Source: Nostoc linckia FACHB-104 (GTDB lineage: Bacteria > Cyanobacteriota > Cyanobacteriia > Cyanobacteriales > Nostocaceae). From it: DNA of 64,000 bases. Where the stretch lies: assembly GCF_014696615.1 (NCBI RefSeq), contig NZ_JACJQJ010000007.1, forward strand, positions 1 through 64,000. The letters run 5' to 3'. Positions 18,263-28,282 of the stretch are shown one piece after another. The notes under the pieces were generated by a model. That model saw only the letters and a program-made list of their open reading frames with translations. It did not search any database and had not been told where the DNA came from. A program made the position numbers and the translations under genes. Within the stretch, counting starts at the first letter, position 1; each line of letters begins with the position of its first letter.

Positions 18263-18814
18263 CTAAGCGCTGACAATCAAATCTACTGCAACAGCTATAT
18301 CAGGAAATGCTATTGGGTAAATCGTCCCACCTGTTAATGTGGATTTGGAAGCATACTCTCCATCTTGAGGATCTCGAAAAACTACAAGCTGTCTTTTTCT
18401 GAGGTTAACTACCCAGTATTCAGGAATTTCAACTTCAGCGTAGACTTTGCTTTTAATTTCCAAATCTTTTTCTAAAGTGGAATCGGAGTATTCAATCAGC
18501 CAGAAAATATTTTCTGGGTAAGGATGATGATTAAGATATTCTCGTCCTAAACGTTGCACGATCGCAATATCTGGTTCAGGTTCAGAGTTATTCGGAAGGG
18601 TAATTGGTTTAGCTGGACGAATTGTAGCGCGTTCCCCCAAAATCCGAGAGAGATATTCCCCTGCTTCGGTACTGAAATAAGCGTGGGGTTCGCCTTCCGG
18701 TGAAATCTCTATAATCTCTCCCTTTAATAGTTCCACACGCCGATCATCTAAGATACCGGCTGCAATCATGCGATGGTACTCATCTATTGTCCACTTCGCT
18801 GTTGTGACAACCAT
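18263..18814 (-). CDS. Uma2-family (DUF820) putative endonuclease
   Basis: A 183-residue member of the Uma2/DUF820 family, greatly expanded in cyanobacteria and built on a PD-(D/E)xK nuclease fold. Visible are EPEPDIAIVQ (the Asp), WLIEYSDSTLEKDLEIK (Glu and Lys) and the C-terminal PEYWVVNLRKRQLVVFRDP. Length is standard. Biological role is unproven for the family. It is monocistronic by spacing; a HIP1 site lies just upstream of the start. Confidence 0.88.
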   Translation of the reverse strand: MVVTTAKWTIDEYHRMIAAGILDDRRVELLKGEIIEISPEGEPHAYFSTEAGEYLSRILGERATIRPAKPITLPNNSEPEPDIAIVQRLGREYLNHHPYPENIFWLIEYSDSTLEKDLEIKSKVYAEVEIPEYWVVNLRKRQLVVFRDPQDGEYASKSTLTGGTIYPIAFPDIAVAVDLIVSA

Positions 18815-18864
18815 AGCGATCGCTTTTTTATCGCGCTTATAATTTCACATCGTACACTCAAAAA

Positions 18865-19509
18865 TTAAATTGATTGCGGTTTTTTGCCAATTAACAGGGC
18901 GAGTTCTAGCCACTTCCAGTAACAATCCACATCCGTGAAGCCAATATTTCGCAGCCAATTTAGTTGAGTTTCTACGTCTAAAAGTTTATTTGATGGGTCT
19001 TCAGTTTCTACAGTAAAACCGATTGAGTGTAAAAAATGTTCGTGCAATGCTTGCGTGGGAGAGGCAACATGTTCTAAATTGCAGAAAATACCGCCAGGTT
19101 CCAATATCTGAAAAATTTCTGTATACAGAGAATGTTTGCGATCGTGAGTTACGTGGTGGATCGCAAAGCTAGAAACTACTGCATCAAAAGTACCTAATTC
19201 TGGCAAGGGCTGATCTAAGTTGTGGGCTATGATTTTTACTGTTGTATCTTCAGCAAAACGTGTTTTGGCAGCTTCTAACATCGTTGCAGAAAAATCAACT
19301 GCAATACTTTCAGCTTGGGGACGGTCGATTTTCAGTAATGCTAATAAGCGACCATCTCCAGTCCCTAAATCAAGAATGCGCTTCACAGTCTTAGGAACCT
19401 GTTCCAACAAAACTGCTTCACCCTCAATCCGATGGGGTATTGAGTCAGCCTTTGCTAAATAGCTTAAAGCATGGTCAGCAGAAGTCCAGAGGTTAATTTG
19501 ATTCATCAC
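18865..19509 (-). CDS. Class I SAM-dependent methyltransferase
   Basis: A 214-residue methyltransferase. The glycine-rich SAM motif is ILDLGTGDGRLLALL (about 45-59), with an acidic end of strand two in ESIAVDFS and a post-motif FDAVVSSFAIHHV segment. The general layout matches small-molecule methyltransferases, but the substrate is not readable. Two adjacent in-frame ATGs (19509, 19506) are equivalent starts. Confidence 0.85.
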   Translation of the reverse strand: MMNQINLWTSADHALSYLAKADSIPHRIEGEAVLLEQVPKTVKRILDLGTGDGRLLALLKIDRPQAESIAVDFSATMLEAAKTRFAEDTTVKIIAHNLDQPLPELGTFDAVVSSFAIHHVTHDRKHSLYTEIFQILEPGGIFCNLEHVASPTQALHEHFLHSIGFTVETEDPSNKLLDVETQLNWLRNIGFTDVDCYWKWLELALLIGKKPQSI

Positions 19510-19644
19510 AGAACACTGCTCTTGGCGATCGCATTTTGTAATTTCCAGTCAGAGCAATTCTACATCTTTTACATTAAGGTTCGCTTGAGATAGAACAGTT
19601 TAAATTCACCTTTTCCCCTTAACCTTTCTCCAAAACCAATTTTT

Positions 19645-22600
19645 TCACTTCTTCACAGCACAGCTAGAAGAATTTAGCCAAGAAGCCGCAGTCTTTGGTG
19701 TCTGCGAAACTAGAGTCACATCACCTTGATCATTAAATACCCAACCTGTAGCCGGCATAATTAATACAGCTTTCTGTTGTGCTGGCTTGGAGGTTGTACT
19801 ATAGCTAGAACTTCTTGTTTGTAAACTATTAGCAGTGAGGCGAATATCTTCCCAGACAGTATCAGTACTAAGTAATTCGTCAGGCTTTGGGGGTAAACCA
19901 CCACGTCCGACATCAGTAAATTGACCAGCTGTTTTTTCATCCCCAGCACCACAATTTTGAGCAATTTGCTGGGAAGGATCGCTGGCGTTAGTGGGTAGAG
20001 AAACAATCCCTTTGCTGGGATCAATATCTGGAGAACTGATACTGATAACACCATTTAACTGTGGGTCAGTTTGGGAAATCGCTGTAATATCGTTGGTTTG
20101 CAGAGATTGCGGATCAAGTTTTTCTGGGTCGGTGGTTCCTAACTTCTGCTCAAGTTCTTGTCGGGTGAGGGTTGCTAAACCAATCACGCCTTTAGCGTCG
20201 ATTTCGATAGTACCACCGCTACCAGAGAAAGCATTTGCCTCAATATCATTATTTTCTAAGGCAGGAGAGACAATAAAGCCATTATTAGAATTGAGTTTAA
20301 TTGCGATCGCACCACCATCACCACCCGCACCTTGACGACCTGCGGTAGTTGAAATAAAACTTTGACGGCGAAATAGCAGTAAATCTTGCAAGTTGAGTGT
20401 AATGCTACCGCCTTGACCACTATCTGTATCAGCAGTAATATTTGCTTGTGTATCAAGAGTTAAGCGATCGGCTGTCATGCTAATACTACCCGCTACTCCT
20501 GAACCTTGACTATCTACAGAAATTCTCGCACTATCTTTAATAGTCACTTGCTTAGGGTCAATATTGATCGTACCCCCTTGACCAGTGGAATCAATTTCAG
20601 TATTTGCAAATAATCCACTATATTGATTAATTGAGCCAAGAATACGTTTAGCCTCTTGCTGATTACCAGGCAGGACAAAATCGTAATTATCTTTAATATT
20701 GCTGATTAATGCTATCAGTTGATTAAGTCGTTCTTGGTATGTAAAGTCTTGCCCAGAAATTGTAATGTTATCTGTGGCATTAATTTTGATATTACCTGCT
20801 GCTCCACTTCTATAAGCATTGGTGAGAATTTGTCCACCGCCTGTTATTTCCAGATTATTAACATTAACATTAATATCGCCGCCATCACCGCTACTTTTAG
20901 AGGGAGCGCTTAAAACTCCACCATCACTAATACTTAATGTGCCAGTACGAATGTTAATATTACCACCAGTACCAGCATTATTTTCTGTACTTTCAGTATT
21001 TACAAATAATCCACTAGAAAATTTATTTATTAGTGCATAGCCTGATATATTTACAGAAGCATCAGCCTGGTTTTGCTCATTCCAAGGATTAATATTAATG
21101 CTGCCACCTTGACCACTAGAACGCGTGTCAGCATTAATTCTTGAACCCTCAGTTAAGGAAAGAGACTGAGTTTTAATATTGATATTCCCTGCATTGCCAC
21201 TACCAAAAGTTTGAGCATCAATTCTGGATGTATTACTAAAAGATAAAAATTGAGCGGTTATATCTAAACTACCTGCATTACCACTACCAAAAGTTTCTGC
21301 CTGAATCAGCGATTCATTACTCAAAGAAATAGACTGCGCTTTAATATTAATATCGCCAGCATTGCCAGTTTTATAAGTTCTAGCATTTAAAATAGAACTA
21401 TCTGTAAAAGAGACTGTTTTACCTACTGTAATTGAGAAATTACCGCTATTTCCTGAGCCAATAGTGCTGGCATTTAAATAAGAATTTTTTGTTAATGATA
21501 AATAATCAGCAGTAATTTTGATATCACCCCCACCTCCTTTTCCTATTTGAGTTAGTTTTGATAAATCTGATATAAGTTGATTAGTACCAGTATTAATACT
21601 ACTCTCAGAAAGTGAGACTGAACCACCAGTGGCGTTAACAATTACACTACCCGCTTTTCCTGTTCCTAAAGTATCTGCCAAAAAAGAACTTTGATTGCTT
21701 AAAAAGACTGAGTTAGCTGTAATATCTATATATCCTCCACTCCCCGATCCATAAGTAGCAGCTTCTAAATTACTTCTACTTAGGGATAATTCACCCAAAG
21801 ATTTAATGATGATACTACCTGCATCTTTACCAAGTATTTCTTGTTGATTCTGACCTACTACGTAGTTACTAGTAGTTAAAAAAGCATGATCTAGGGTAAC
21901 TTTTTGAGGAATAAGTGAGCTATCTTCTCCCAAGCCAAGATAAATATTTCCTAAATAACCATTACTAGAAACACCTTTAGATTCGCTGGGAGAATGAGAA
22001 CTATTAAGAATAGAAACCTGCTCGTGAGCATTAATCCTGATATCTCCAGCATATCCTAAACCAAAATTAGTAGTACTTATCCAAGCCTGGTTGAGAAAAA
22101 CTGACCCTTTTGTAGCTTCAATATTGATATCTGAGTATAAATAAGATTCAGCATTGTTGTGACTTTCGCTAGTAATACTACTATTGTCAATAGAAACTGT
22201 ATTACCAGCAATTAATTTAATAGTTCCTGCCATTCCCAAGCCATTATTGTCTGCTTGAATTTGTGCGCGATCGCTTAAGGATATATTACCCCCTGCTTTC
22301 ACCTCTATAGTTCCGCCATTACCAATGGTATTAGCTTGCGTCAAAGCAAAAATACCGCTATTGTTACTCCTTCCTACACCAGAAATCAAAACATCTCCAG
22401 CAATATTCAGCTTAATATTCCCTCCCTGTCCATTCAGAATATGATTACCTGAACCTCTTTCCAGTTTGCTAGCTATAGATGCACCATTAGTCAAATCTAA
22501 GGAAGCAGCTTGAATATCAATTGTGCCTGCATTTTTGTTCTCACCAAAGAAAGAAACATTACTCGCTATTCCCGTTCCTGGACTATCTTGTGGTCGCACA

Positions 22601-24528
22601 CGGAAACCATCTAAACTAATTTTGCCAGTAGCTCTAATTGTAATATTGCCCGCCCTTGTATCTATTCCAGAGCCAAAGTTATTTGCTAAAATCTCGGCAC
22701 CATCTTTCATAATTAGCGAGTTAGTGGTGATATTAATATCTCCACCATTACCAGTAGAATTTTGAAACTCTGCTAATGTAAAAATGGCGCTGGGGGTGGG
22801 TAGTTGATTTGGATCTAAAAATACATCTAGAGGATTCCCATTAGCATTACCAGTAAGAGAAAGAATATCTCGCACGTTAACATTAATATTCCCTGCATCT
22901 CCACTTCCTTGAGAAATACTTCTCAATTGAGCGCCATTTTGTAGAAAAACAGATTGAGCCTTAAGATTAATATCGCCTGCATTGCCGATACCCAATGCTT
23001 CACTTCTCACAAAAACATTGTCTAATGAGATAGTGCCTCTTGCTAGGAGATTAATATCACCACCTTCTGCAATATAAGAACTAGTATCAATATCTCTGTT
23101 AATTTTAATATCACCTCGCGAATCAATAATTACATCACCAAAAGAAGAAATTAATCCAGTGATAATTTCACCTGGTAAATTATTAGGTGCGTACTGATTA
23201 GTTAACAGAATTTTGCCATTTAGATGTTCAAATTCTGGAGAATCACTTAAATTTTTAATGCTATTAATATTGATATCTGCACTAGTACTAGGTGCATTAG
23301 TATTGACGGTACCAATTAGCTCTAAAATTGGATTTGGTATTAACCCTGGAGTAGCAAAAGCAGTAGTTCCCGCGCGAATATCTAATGTTGGTTCAATTCC
23401 ACCCTGAATAGACACAAAATTTGTACCATCAGGCAAAGTAGTTGATAGCGGCACATCTTCTGTAATAGAGTTTTCTGGAGCAGTTATATCTGCACCTGTA
23501 ATGTAAATACTGTCAATATTGACAGAACCCCCTGCAAAGATGTGCAAAGATGCTCCATCGTAACTCTCAAAACTTACATCTCCACTAGCGCGGATAATGG
23601 GATCATAAGGGCTGGAAAGTTTACCTAGACTACTGTCTAGTTTCTCAATCCGAAAATTACCACCACTCCAATAATGAGCATCTCCCCCCACAGTATTTGC
23701 ACTCCGTAGCACCATATCGCCACCAGCAAAAAAACCACTTTCAGGGCGATTCAAGGCAAAAATATCAATATTTTGGTTACCTTGCAATAGTAAATTCCCA
23801 CCCGCAGCTACAATCAAAGGATTAGCCGTCGTATCTCGCAGTTTGGCAGTATCTTGTGCTTGTAGTGTTAAATCTTTGCCTGCTTGTAGCCTACCTTGTA
23901 AATCGAGATTACCAGCTATCAGGCTTAAGTCTTGCCCCGCAGTTAAATTACCATTATTGCTAATACTTGCAGAGTGATTAGTACCAAATTGCAGACCAGG
24001 ACGGATGCTAACTGTAAGCAATGGTGCAGCTGCTGGATTTGTGGCGCTGAAGTTCAAGCCGTTTTCAAAGACAAAGCTATTGGCTGTTGTCGCCAGGAAA
24101 GAACCCGCGACATCTAAGCGAGCATTCGGCCCAAAAATAATACCATTGGGATTGAGTAAAAATAGATTTGCTGTGCCATCTACGCCCAAAGTACCGAATA
24201 TCTTTGAAGGGTCGCTACCTGTAACACGAGTCAAAATGTTTTCAATACCTGCGGGATTGGCAAAGTATATTCTTTGACCATCACCAACGTTAAATTGCAA
24301 AAAACTTTGAAATAAATTGACACCTCTAGTAGCTCCGCCTTCAATCAAGGTTGTAGGTAAACCCTGAACCGTAGCATTTGGTTTGAGGGTTGCACTTTCT
24401 GCGCCTAATGTCCCATCTGGGGTGATTTGAGCGCGTGCAGAACCAATCCATACAATAAATACACCACAGATTGCTAAGAGATTTAGCAACCTTAATTGCC
24501 ATAATTGCTGGCGAGGAGCTGGAACCAT
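19645..24528 (-). CDS. Two-partner-secretion exoprotein (filamentous hemagglutinin-like)
   Basis: A 1627-residue secreted protein. A signal peptide ends near residue 34 (GSARAQ). The TPS/FHA N-terminal domain (about 35-175) shows FANPAGI and NPNGIIFG, the motifs recognised by a TpsB outer-membrane pore. The rest is a long right-handed beta-helix of about 20-residue repeats with recurring GSGNAGDINIKAQSLSL-like units. The C-terminus (SSCAVKK) has a lone Cys. Such proteins are exported to the surface and often mediate adhesion; in cyanobacteria the role is mostly unknown. No TpsB (FhaC/ShlB) gene is in the window. A DUF928 gene, a common companion, lies upstream on the same strand. Confidence 0.9.
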   Translation of the reverse strand: MVPAPRQQLWQLRLLNLLAICGVFIVWIGSARAQITPDGTLGAESATLKPNATVQGLPTTLIEGGATRGVNLFQSFLQFNVGDGQRIYFANPAGIENILTRVTGSDPSKIFGTLGVDGTANLFLLNPNGIIFGPNARLDVAGSFLATTANSFVFENGLNFSATNPAAAPLLTVSIRPGLQFGTNHSASISNNGNLTAGQDLSLIAGNLDLQGRLQAGKDLTLQAQDTAKLRDTTANPLIVAAGGNLLLQGNQNIDIFALNRPESGFFAGGDMVLRSANTVGGDAHYWSGGNFRIEKLDSSLGKLSSPYDPIIRASGDVSFESYDGASLHIFAGGSVNIDSIYITGADITAPENSITEDVPLSTTLPDGTNFVSIQGGIEPTLDIRAGTTAFATPGLIPNPILELIGTVNTNAPSTSADININSIKNLSDSPEFEHLNGKILLTNQYAPNNLPGEIITGLISSFGDVIIDSRGDIKINRDIDTSSYIAEGGDINLLARGTISLDNVFVRSEALGIGNAGDINLKAQSVFLQNGAQLRSISQGSGDAGNINVNVRDILSLTGNANGNPLDVFLDPNQLPTPSAIFTLAEFQNSTGNGGDINITTNSLIMKDGAEILANNFGSGIDTRAGNITIRATGKISLDGFRVRPQDSPGTGIASNVSFFGENKNAGTIDIQAASLDLTNGASIASKLERGSGNHILNGQGGNIKLNIAGDVLISGVGRSNNSGIFALTQANTIGNGGTIEVKAGGNISLSDRAQIQADNNGLGMAGTIKLIAGNTVSIDNSSITSESHNNAESYLYSDINIEATKGSVFLNQAWISTTNFGLGYAGDIRINAHEQVSILNSSHSPSESKGVSSNGYLGNIYLGLGEDSSLIPQKVTLDHAFLTTSNYVVGQNQQEILGKDAGSIIIKSLGELSLSRSNLEAATYGSGSGGYIDITANSVFLSNQSSFLADTLGTGKAGSVIVNATGGSVSLSESSINTGTNQLISDLSKLTQIGKGGGGDIKITADYLSLTKNSYLNASTIGSGNSGNFSITVGKTVSFTDSSILNARTYKTGNAGDINIKAQSISLSNESLIQAETFGSGNAGSLDITAQFLSFSNTSRIDAQTFGSGNAGNINIKTQSLSLTEGSRINADTRSSGQGGSININPWNEQNQADASVNISGYALINKFSSGLFVNTESTENNAGTGGNINIRTGTLSISDGGVLSAPSKSSGDGGDINVNVNNLEITGGGQILTNAYRSGAAGNIKINATDNITISGQDFTYQERLNQLIALISNIKDNYDFVLPGNQQEAKRILGSINQYSGLFANTEIDSTGQGGTINIDPKQVTIKDSARISVDSQGSGVAGSISMTADRLTLDTQANITADTDSGQGGSITLNLQDLLLFRRQSFISTTAGRQGAGGDGGAIAIKLNSNNGFIVSPALENNDIEANAFSGSGGTIEIDAKGVIGLATLTRQELEQKLGTTDPEKLDPQSLQTNDITAISQTDPQLNGVISISSPDIDPSKGIVSLPTNASDPSQQIAQNCGAGDEKTAGQFTDVGRGGLPPKPDELLSTDTVWEDIRLTANSLQTRSSSYSTTSKPAQQKAVLIMPATGWVFNDQGDVTLVSQTPKTAASWLNSSSCAVKK

Positions 24529-24654
24529 ATCAGTATTGCCCTGGGAGTTTCCCCTGATTTATACAAATAGCTGTGGAAATTTAAGTATTTTTTTGGATAA
24601 AAATTATCCAATATTTTACTCATCTCCCAGGGCAAATGGCGAGGTTATTGTTTA

Positions 24655-24735
24655 GGGGATGGGGAATGGGGAATGGGGAATGGGGAATGGGTGTTTGTTA
24701 TTTCCCCTTGTCCCCTTGTCTCCCTCATCTCCTGA
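24655..24735. repeat. Short tandem repeat block (GGGGAAT and CCCCTTGT units)
   Basis: Heptamer copies of GGGGAATG-type followed by CCCCTTGT octamers, between the TPS exoprotein and DUF928 genes. The block runs into the 3' end of the DUF928 gene. Confidence 0.8.
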
Positions 24736-25707
24736 TCACCTTGTCCCCCCTACTCTCTCTGCTTCGCCATTACCCATTGTTCCCTGCTGAGTAGTGCAGC
24801 AAGGTGGTAATAAAGGCTGATCGGCCAATGCATCCAGCTTCACTGATTTCAACAAATCTGACCAATATTGCTTAATTTGGGTGTCATTGGGACTTTGACG
24901 GCGTAAATCAGCCAAAATGCTGATGGCGTTCTCCCAAAATCCAGCGGTTGCATAGAGAACTGCACGATCTAAAGGCGTTGGTGTCTCTTTTAGCTGTGCA
25001 GCAACGTTTTCATCTTGCATGAGCTGAATTTTGCCTTCCAAATAAAAGTCGCGATCGCGGCTATTGGGATCGCAAATCATGGAAAAAGCCCAAGTATATT
25101 CTTTGCCAGCTTTCAAAGGTGGTTGATTGGCTTTGAGGGTAATACCAACAATTCCAGCTTGATCAAAAGCTTTGAAATTCTCCTTATATAACGGATCGAG
25201 GTTCTCGTCTTCCCGCAGTACAAATTCTAGTTCTGTGACTGTTTTTGAGGCTTTAGGAATAGAGAAGAAGAATGTGGGACGCTCTTGTGTGGTGTATTGA
25301 GCCTCCTTGTTACTTGGGATCAAAGGAATCACCACTTCTCCACGCTGGAAGCAAGCTCCCCTTGATGCGGCTGAACCTACTCGATTAGGTTTTCCTGGTA
25401 CAAAGCTAATCAAAGTCCTGCGACCTTGAATATATCCTGTAACATTTCTAATTGCTGTAGTAGCATATACATCCCCAGGACGTAGTTGCGCTGCTTGCTG
25501 AAAATATCCCAAAGCTCTGCGATAGTTTCTGCGCTTAGTTTCTGTATAGCCTAACCTCATATATTGGTTGTAGCTTGTTGTCACTTGCGCTACTTGATAA
25601 ACTGGCTCTACTGCCAAAATTTTGCTCGTGCCGACACCCCCAAAAGGAAGGCATACTAAAAGAGCAAACAGATAACTTGTCCACAATTTACGTTTCATAA
25701 TATTCAT
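24736..25707 (-). CDS. DUF928 domain protein with TPR
   Basis: A 323-residue protein with an N-terminal hydrophobic signal (about 8-30). Residues about 45-80 form a TPR-like pair (YNQYMRLGYTETKRRNYRRA), then comes a DUF928 domain (about 115-300) with RRTLISFVPGKPNRVGS and SRGACF. DUF928 is a cyanobacterial family often encoded beside FHA-like exoproteins and CHAT-domain proteins; its biochemical role is unknown. The gene lies 207 bp upstream of the exoprotein on the same strand. The last ~15 residues (GTMGNGEAERVGGTR) are translated from short tandem repeat DNA. ATG at 25698 is an alternative start. Confidence 0.83.
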   Translation of the reverse strand: MNIMKRKLWTSYLFALLVCLPFGGVGTSKILAVEPVYQVAQVTTSYNQYMRLGYTETKRRNYRRALGYFQQAAQLRPGDVYATTAIRNVTGYIQGRRTLISFVPGKPNRVGSAASRGACFQRGEVVIPLIPSNKEAQYTTQERPTFFFSIPKASKTVTELEFVLREDENLDPLYKENFKAFDQAGIVGITLKANQPPLKAGKEYTWAFSMICDPNSRDRDFYLEGKIQLMQDENVAAQLKETPTPLDRAVLYATAGFWENAISILADLRRQSPNDTQIKQYWSDLLKSVKLDALADQPLLPPCCTTQQGTMGNGEAERVGGTR

Positions 25708-26161
25708 TCTGTTGGTACCACTCTTCTAAGGTGGGCATACAGCCAAAGCCTTGTTTTATAGTAATTTCCCGAATAGCAATCCTAATAAATTAAAAAATTT
25801 AGCTTTAACACGTTTGTGTATTTATCATTGACTGATATATAGATAATTGTCTCAGACAATATATGGTAATTACTAGTTCCCATTTTTGAGATTGAGATGT
25901 TTTGCTTAGTCAGTCATTAGCCTTTGAACATTTGTAGTGTCTCACGAATGCATTTACTACTGCTATACAAGTAAACCATACAAACACAGCAAAACATCTG
26001 AGGGTAGCTTTGACAAATGCCAATACCGAATGCCCAATACTCCCATTTTCTATTTAGACGTTCATAGGATCAATCACACAACTAGGACATAAAAGTATCT
26101 TTTATCTATCTCCTTGGCTCTAACTCCTATTTTCTGACACCAAGGATTGAAAAATACTATA
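25708..26161. other. Intergenic region without recognisable gene
   Basis: A 454 bp AT-rich gap between the DUF928 start and a palindromic MITE. I see no conserved small protein and no RNA gene. Confidence 0.35.
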
Positions 26162-26276
26162 TAGCAATCCTAAAAGATTTGTGAATTATTACACAAGGGT
26201 TTTTGACTGTTAACCGTTGACAGTCAACAGTCAACAGCCAAAACCGATATTTTTCACCACTGACATAGGATTGTTA
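26162..26276. mobile_element. Palindromic MITE whose end supplies the stop codon of the DMT transporter
   Basis: A 115 bp element with inverted ends TAGCAATCCTA and, on the minus strand, TAACAATCCTA, flanked by TA (26160-26161 and 26277-26278). The core is the same GTTGAC/GTCAAC hairpin as in the elements at 3953, 29325 and 30435. The TAA stop of the transporter gene (26274-26276) is the outermost codon of the element, so its insertion defined the present C-terminus of that protein. Confidence 0.7.
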
Positions 26277-27458
26277 TATTCCTTTAAATCCCATATGGGT
26301 TTCTACTTCTTGTTCTACTGGAGTAGAACTCAATTTCCGAGAAGCAAATCTTTGAGAACTATGACGCGAAATCCCAATTTGGCTAAGCAATATCCCTAGT
26401 AAAATTAAGCTACTACCAATATATTGAGCCATTGTAGGAGCTTCATTTAATATAAAAAAAGCGGCAATGATACCAACAATTGGCGTAAAAGAGCCGATTA
26501 AGGATGCTGTAGATACTGTAGAATCTCTTAAGCCTTTGAGCCAAAATGACTGGCCTAGTACTACAATTACAGCACCATAAAATAACATCCATTGCCACAG
26601 AAAGGGTGAGAAAACATCGATAAAATGCTCTCGACCATAAAGTGTTAAAGCTATGATAAAAAAGATGACAGTTCCTAAAGCAGTGCGAAAAATACTATAA
26701 ATTCCTAATGGTATTTGCGAGAGATATTTTTTACCAATAATTGTAGAAACAGCTACAGCGATAGATCCAATTGCTGCCAATACTTCCCCTAGGCCTAAAT
26801 TAAAAATCCCCATATTCATCATGGGGACGCTTGGAGGCTGAAGGAGAATCGTCAGGCTAACGCCAACAAATGCTGCGATCGCACCGATAATTTCCCATTT
26901 ATTTACCCGTTCTCGCAATAACCAAACTGATAAAGCCAGCGTTAATGGGGGTTCCACGCGTCCGATCAAAATCACATTATTGACTCCTGTAATTGCTAAA
27001 GCTTGGAAAATTAAGCCAGGAGCCAGCGCTCCCGATAAAATAGCGACAACGGTGAGGCTGAACCAATCTCTTTTCGATAGCTGCTGCAAAGTCGCTTTAT
27101 TCCACTGTCGCCAGTAAATAGCGATCAAGACTATCAACGCGCAAAGGTTACCGACAAATAAAACATTACACAGCGAAATAGGATTGCGATCGCCTATCAA
27201 ATTATGGGAACCAATTTCTGTGAGCTTACGAGTAATTGCACTAGATGCACCAAAGATGAGGATTGCTAACCAGAGATATATTTGCCCTGGAACTCTTCGG
27301 TACAAGTGATTTCGTCTTTTTACTCTAGTCACAATAACACCACTGTATACAATCAGCCTTTGCTTAAAAATACTGTAAGTTACTTGTGAATTTAACATCC
27401 CATAACTCTCTGAAAAAATGCTGAGAATTAACTTAGATTTCTTCAGGGAGAAATTCAT
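26274..27458 (-). CDS. EamA/DMT-family transporter
   Basis: About 394 residues. From about residue 58 on there are ten hydrophobic segments in two EamA halves (first half with ALAITGVNNVILIGRVEPPL, second with LKGLRDSTVSTASLIGSFTPI). Members export metabolites or amino acids; the substrate cannot be told. The first ~55 residues are unusual for the family and basic, so a later start (for example a GTG near VTRVKRRNH) is possible; ATG at 27458 is used here, with an in-frame TTG just before it. The last codons are set by an inserted MITE. Confidence 0.85.
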   Translation of the reverse strand: MNFSLKKSKLILSIFSESYGMLNSQVTYSIFKQRLIVYSGVIVTRVKRRNHLYRRVPGQIYLWLAILIFGASSAITRKLTEIGSHNLIGDRNPISLCNVLFVGNLCALIVLIAIYWRQWNKATLQQLSKRDWFSLTVVAILSGALAPGLIFQALAITGVNNVILIGRVEPPLTLALSVWLLRERVNKWEIIGAIAAFVGVSLTILLQPPSVPMMNMGIFNLGLGEVLAAIGSIAVAVSTIIGKKYLSQIPLGIYSIFRTALGTVIFFIIALTLYGREHFIDVFSPFLWQWMLFYGAVIVVLGQSFWLKGLRDSTVSTASLIGSFTPIVGIIAAFFILNEAPTMAQYIGSSLILLGILLSQIGISRHSSQRFASRKLSSTPVEQEVETHMGFKGI

Positions 27459-27545
27459 CAAAATTATGGTTGAGTTTCAGTTCACCTTCAGCCCTAACAG
27501 CGATAGTTTGATTGTTCCAGACAATTCCAGGTTTAGGAGTCAAAA

Positions 27546-27923
27546 ATGAAACTCGCTACCATGCTCACCAGCGTTGCCTTAATCGGTTGTTTTACAATTT
27601 GGGATGCTCCCCTCAAAGCTATTAATCCCTCACTAGTTCAAGCTTCAGCCGCCGAAGCAAAGGATGCTACAGGGTTAACATCTCAACAAAAAATAGAATT
27701 CCTTGCAAAAAATAAGGGTCAGTTTGGCAGTGGTGACGCTTTGCGACGCTACTTTTTTGGCGACTTAGAGCCAATTGCAGTACAACCTGGTGGTGCGGGT
27801 ATGGTAGTTAACTTGTACAACAAAGCCAATAATGTCACCATCGCTTACTGTGCAACCTACGATGTAGTTGTTGCTATCAAGAAAGGCAAGATTACCAAGT
27901 TTGAAGCCAGCGAAGTTAAATAA
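27546..27923 (+). CDS. Small secreted hypothetical protein
   Basis: A 125-residue protein with a signal peptide (about 1-37, ending in the Ala-rich QASAAEA region). The mature part has an FFGDLEPIAVQPGGAGMVVN segment and ends in a beta-rich VVVAIKKGKITKFEASEVK. It resembles small conserved cyanobacterial exported proteins, but I cannot name a domain. AGGAG lies 6 bp before the ATG. It is divergent from the DMT transporter gene with an 84 bp gap. Confidence 0.7.
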   Translation: MKLATMLTSVALIGCFTIWDAPLKAINPSLVQASAAEAKDATGLTSQQKIEFLAKNKGQFGSGDALRRYFFGDLEPIAVQPGGAGMVVNLYNKANNVTIAYCATYDVVVAIKKGKITKFEASEVK

Positions 27924-27966
27924 ACAGTGCTGCGTTCTCAGTAGTTAAGTTGCTTCCTGGCTCGTT

Positions 27967-28233
27967 ATACCAATTTGAAACAAGAATGCGACAGATTGTA
28001 GGGGTATGGCAGTGCCATGCCCTCCAGAATATATTGATATTGATGTGTCTCAGCAATACCAAATCCTGATTCTGCTTGGTGTCTTGAGTTTGAAGCCTAC
28101 CGAAATAGTTCTTCTTTGCTTGAACACAGCAGCGTTAAACTCTTTCCCTTGATACCGATTCTCCAAAATTCAATAACAGATGCCAATTAACGAACGCTGG
28201 TAGTTTATGGCTTTGCTAATTTTGAATTGGTAT
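27967..28233. repeat. Repeat with ATACCAATT terminal inverted repeats (long copy)
   Basis: About 267 bp bounded by ATACCAATTTGAAA on the left and, on the minus strand, ATACCAATTCAAAA on the right. The first ~90 bp share AGAATGCGACAGATTGTAGG with the repeat at 58705-58806. It is non-coding and looks like a MITE family. Confidence 0.6.
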
Positions 28234-28282
28234 TACTCCTTTCAGACAGACATCACACCTCACAAAAATCTTGTTCTTTTCG

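Noticed and set aside
16612-18814. Complete Thoeris system including the macro-domain and Uma2 genes
   Set aside because: No TIR-domain gene is present and Uma2 is not a Thoeris component; only an analogy of domain layout remains.
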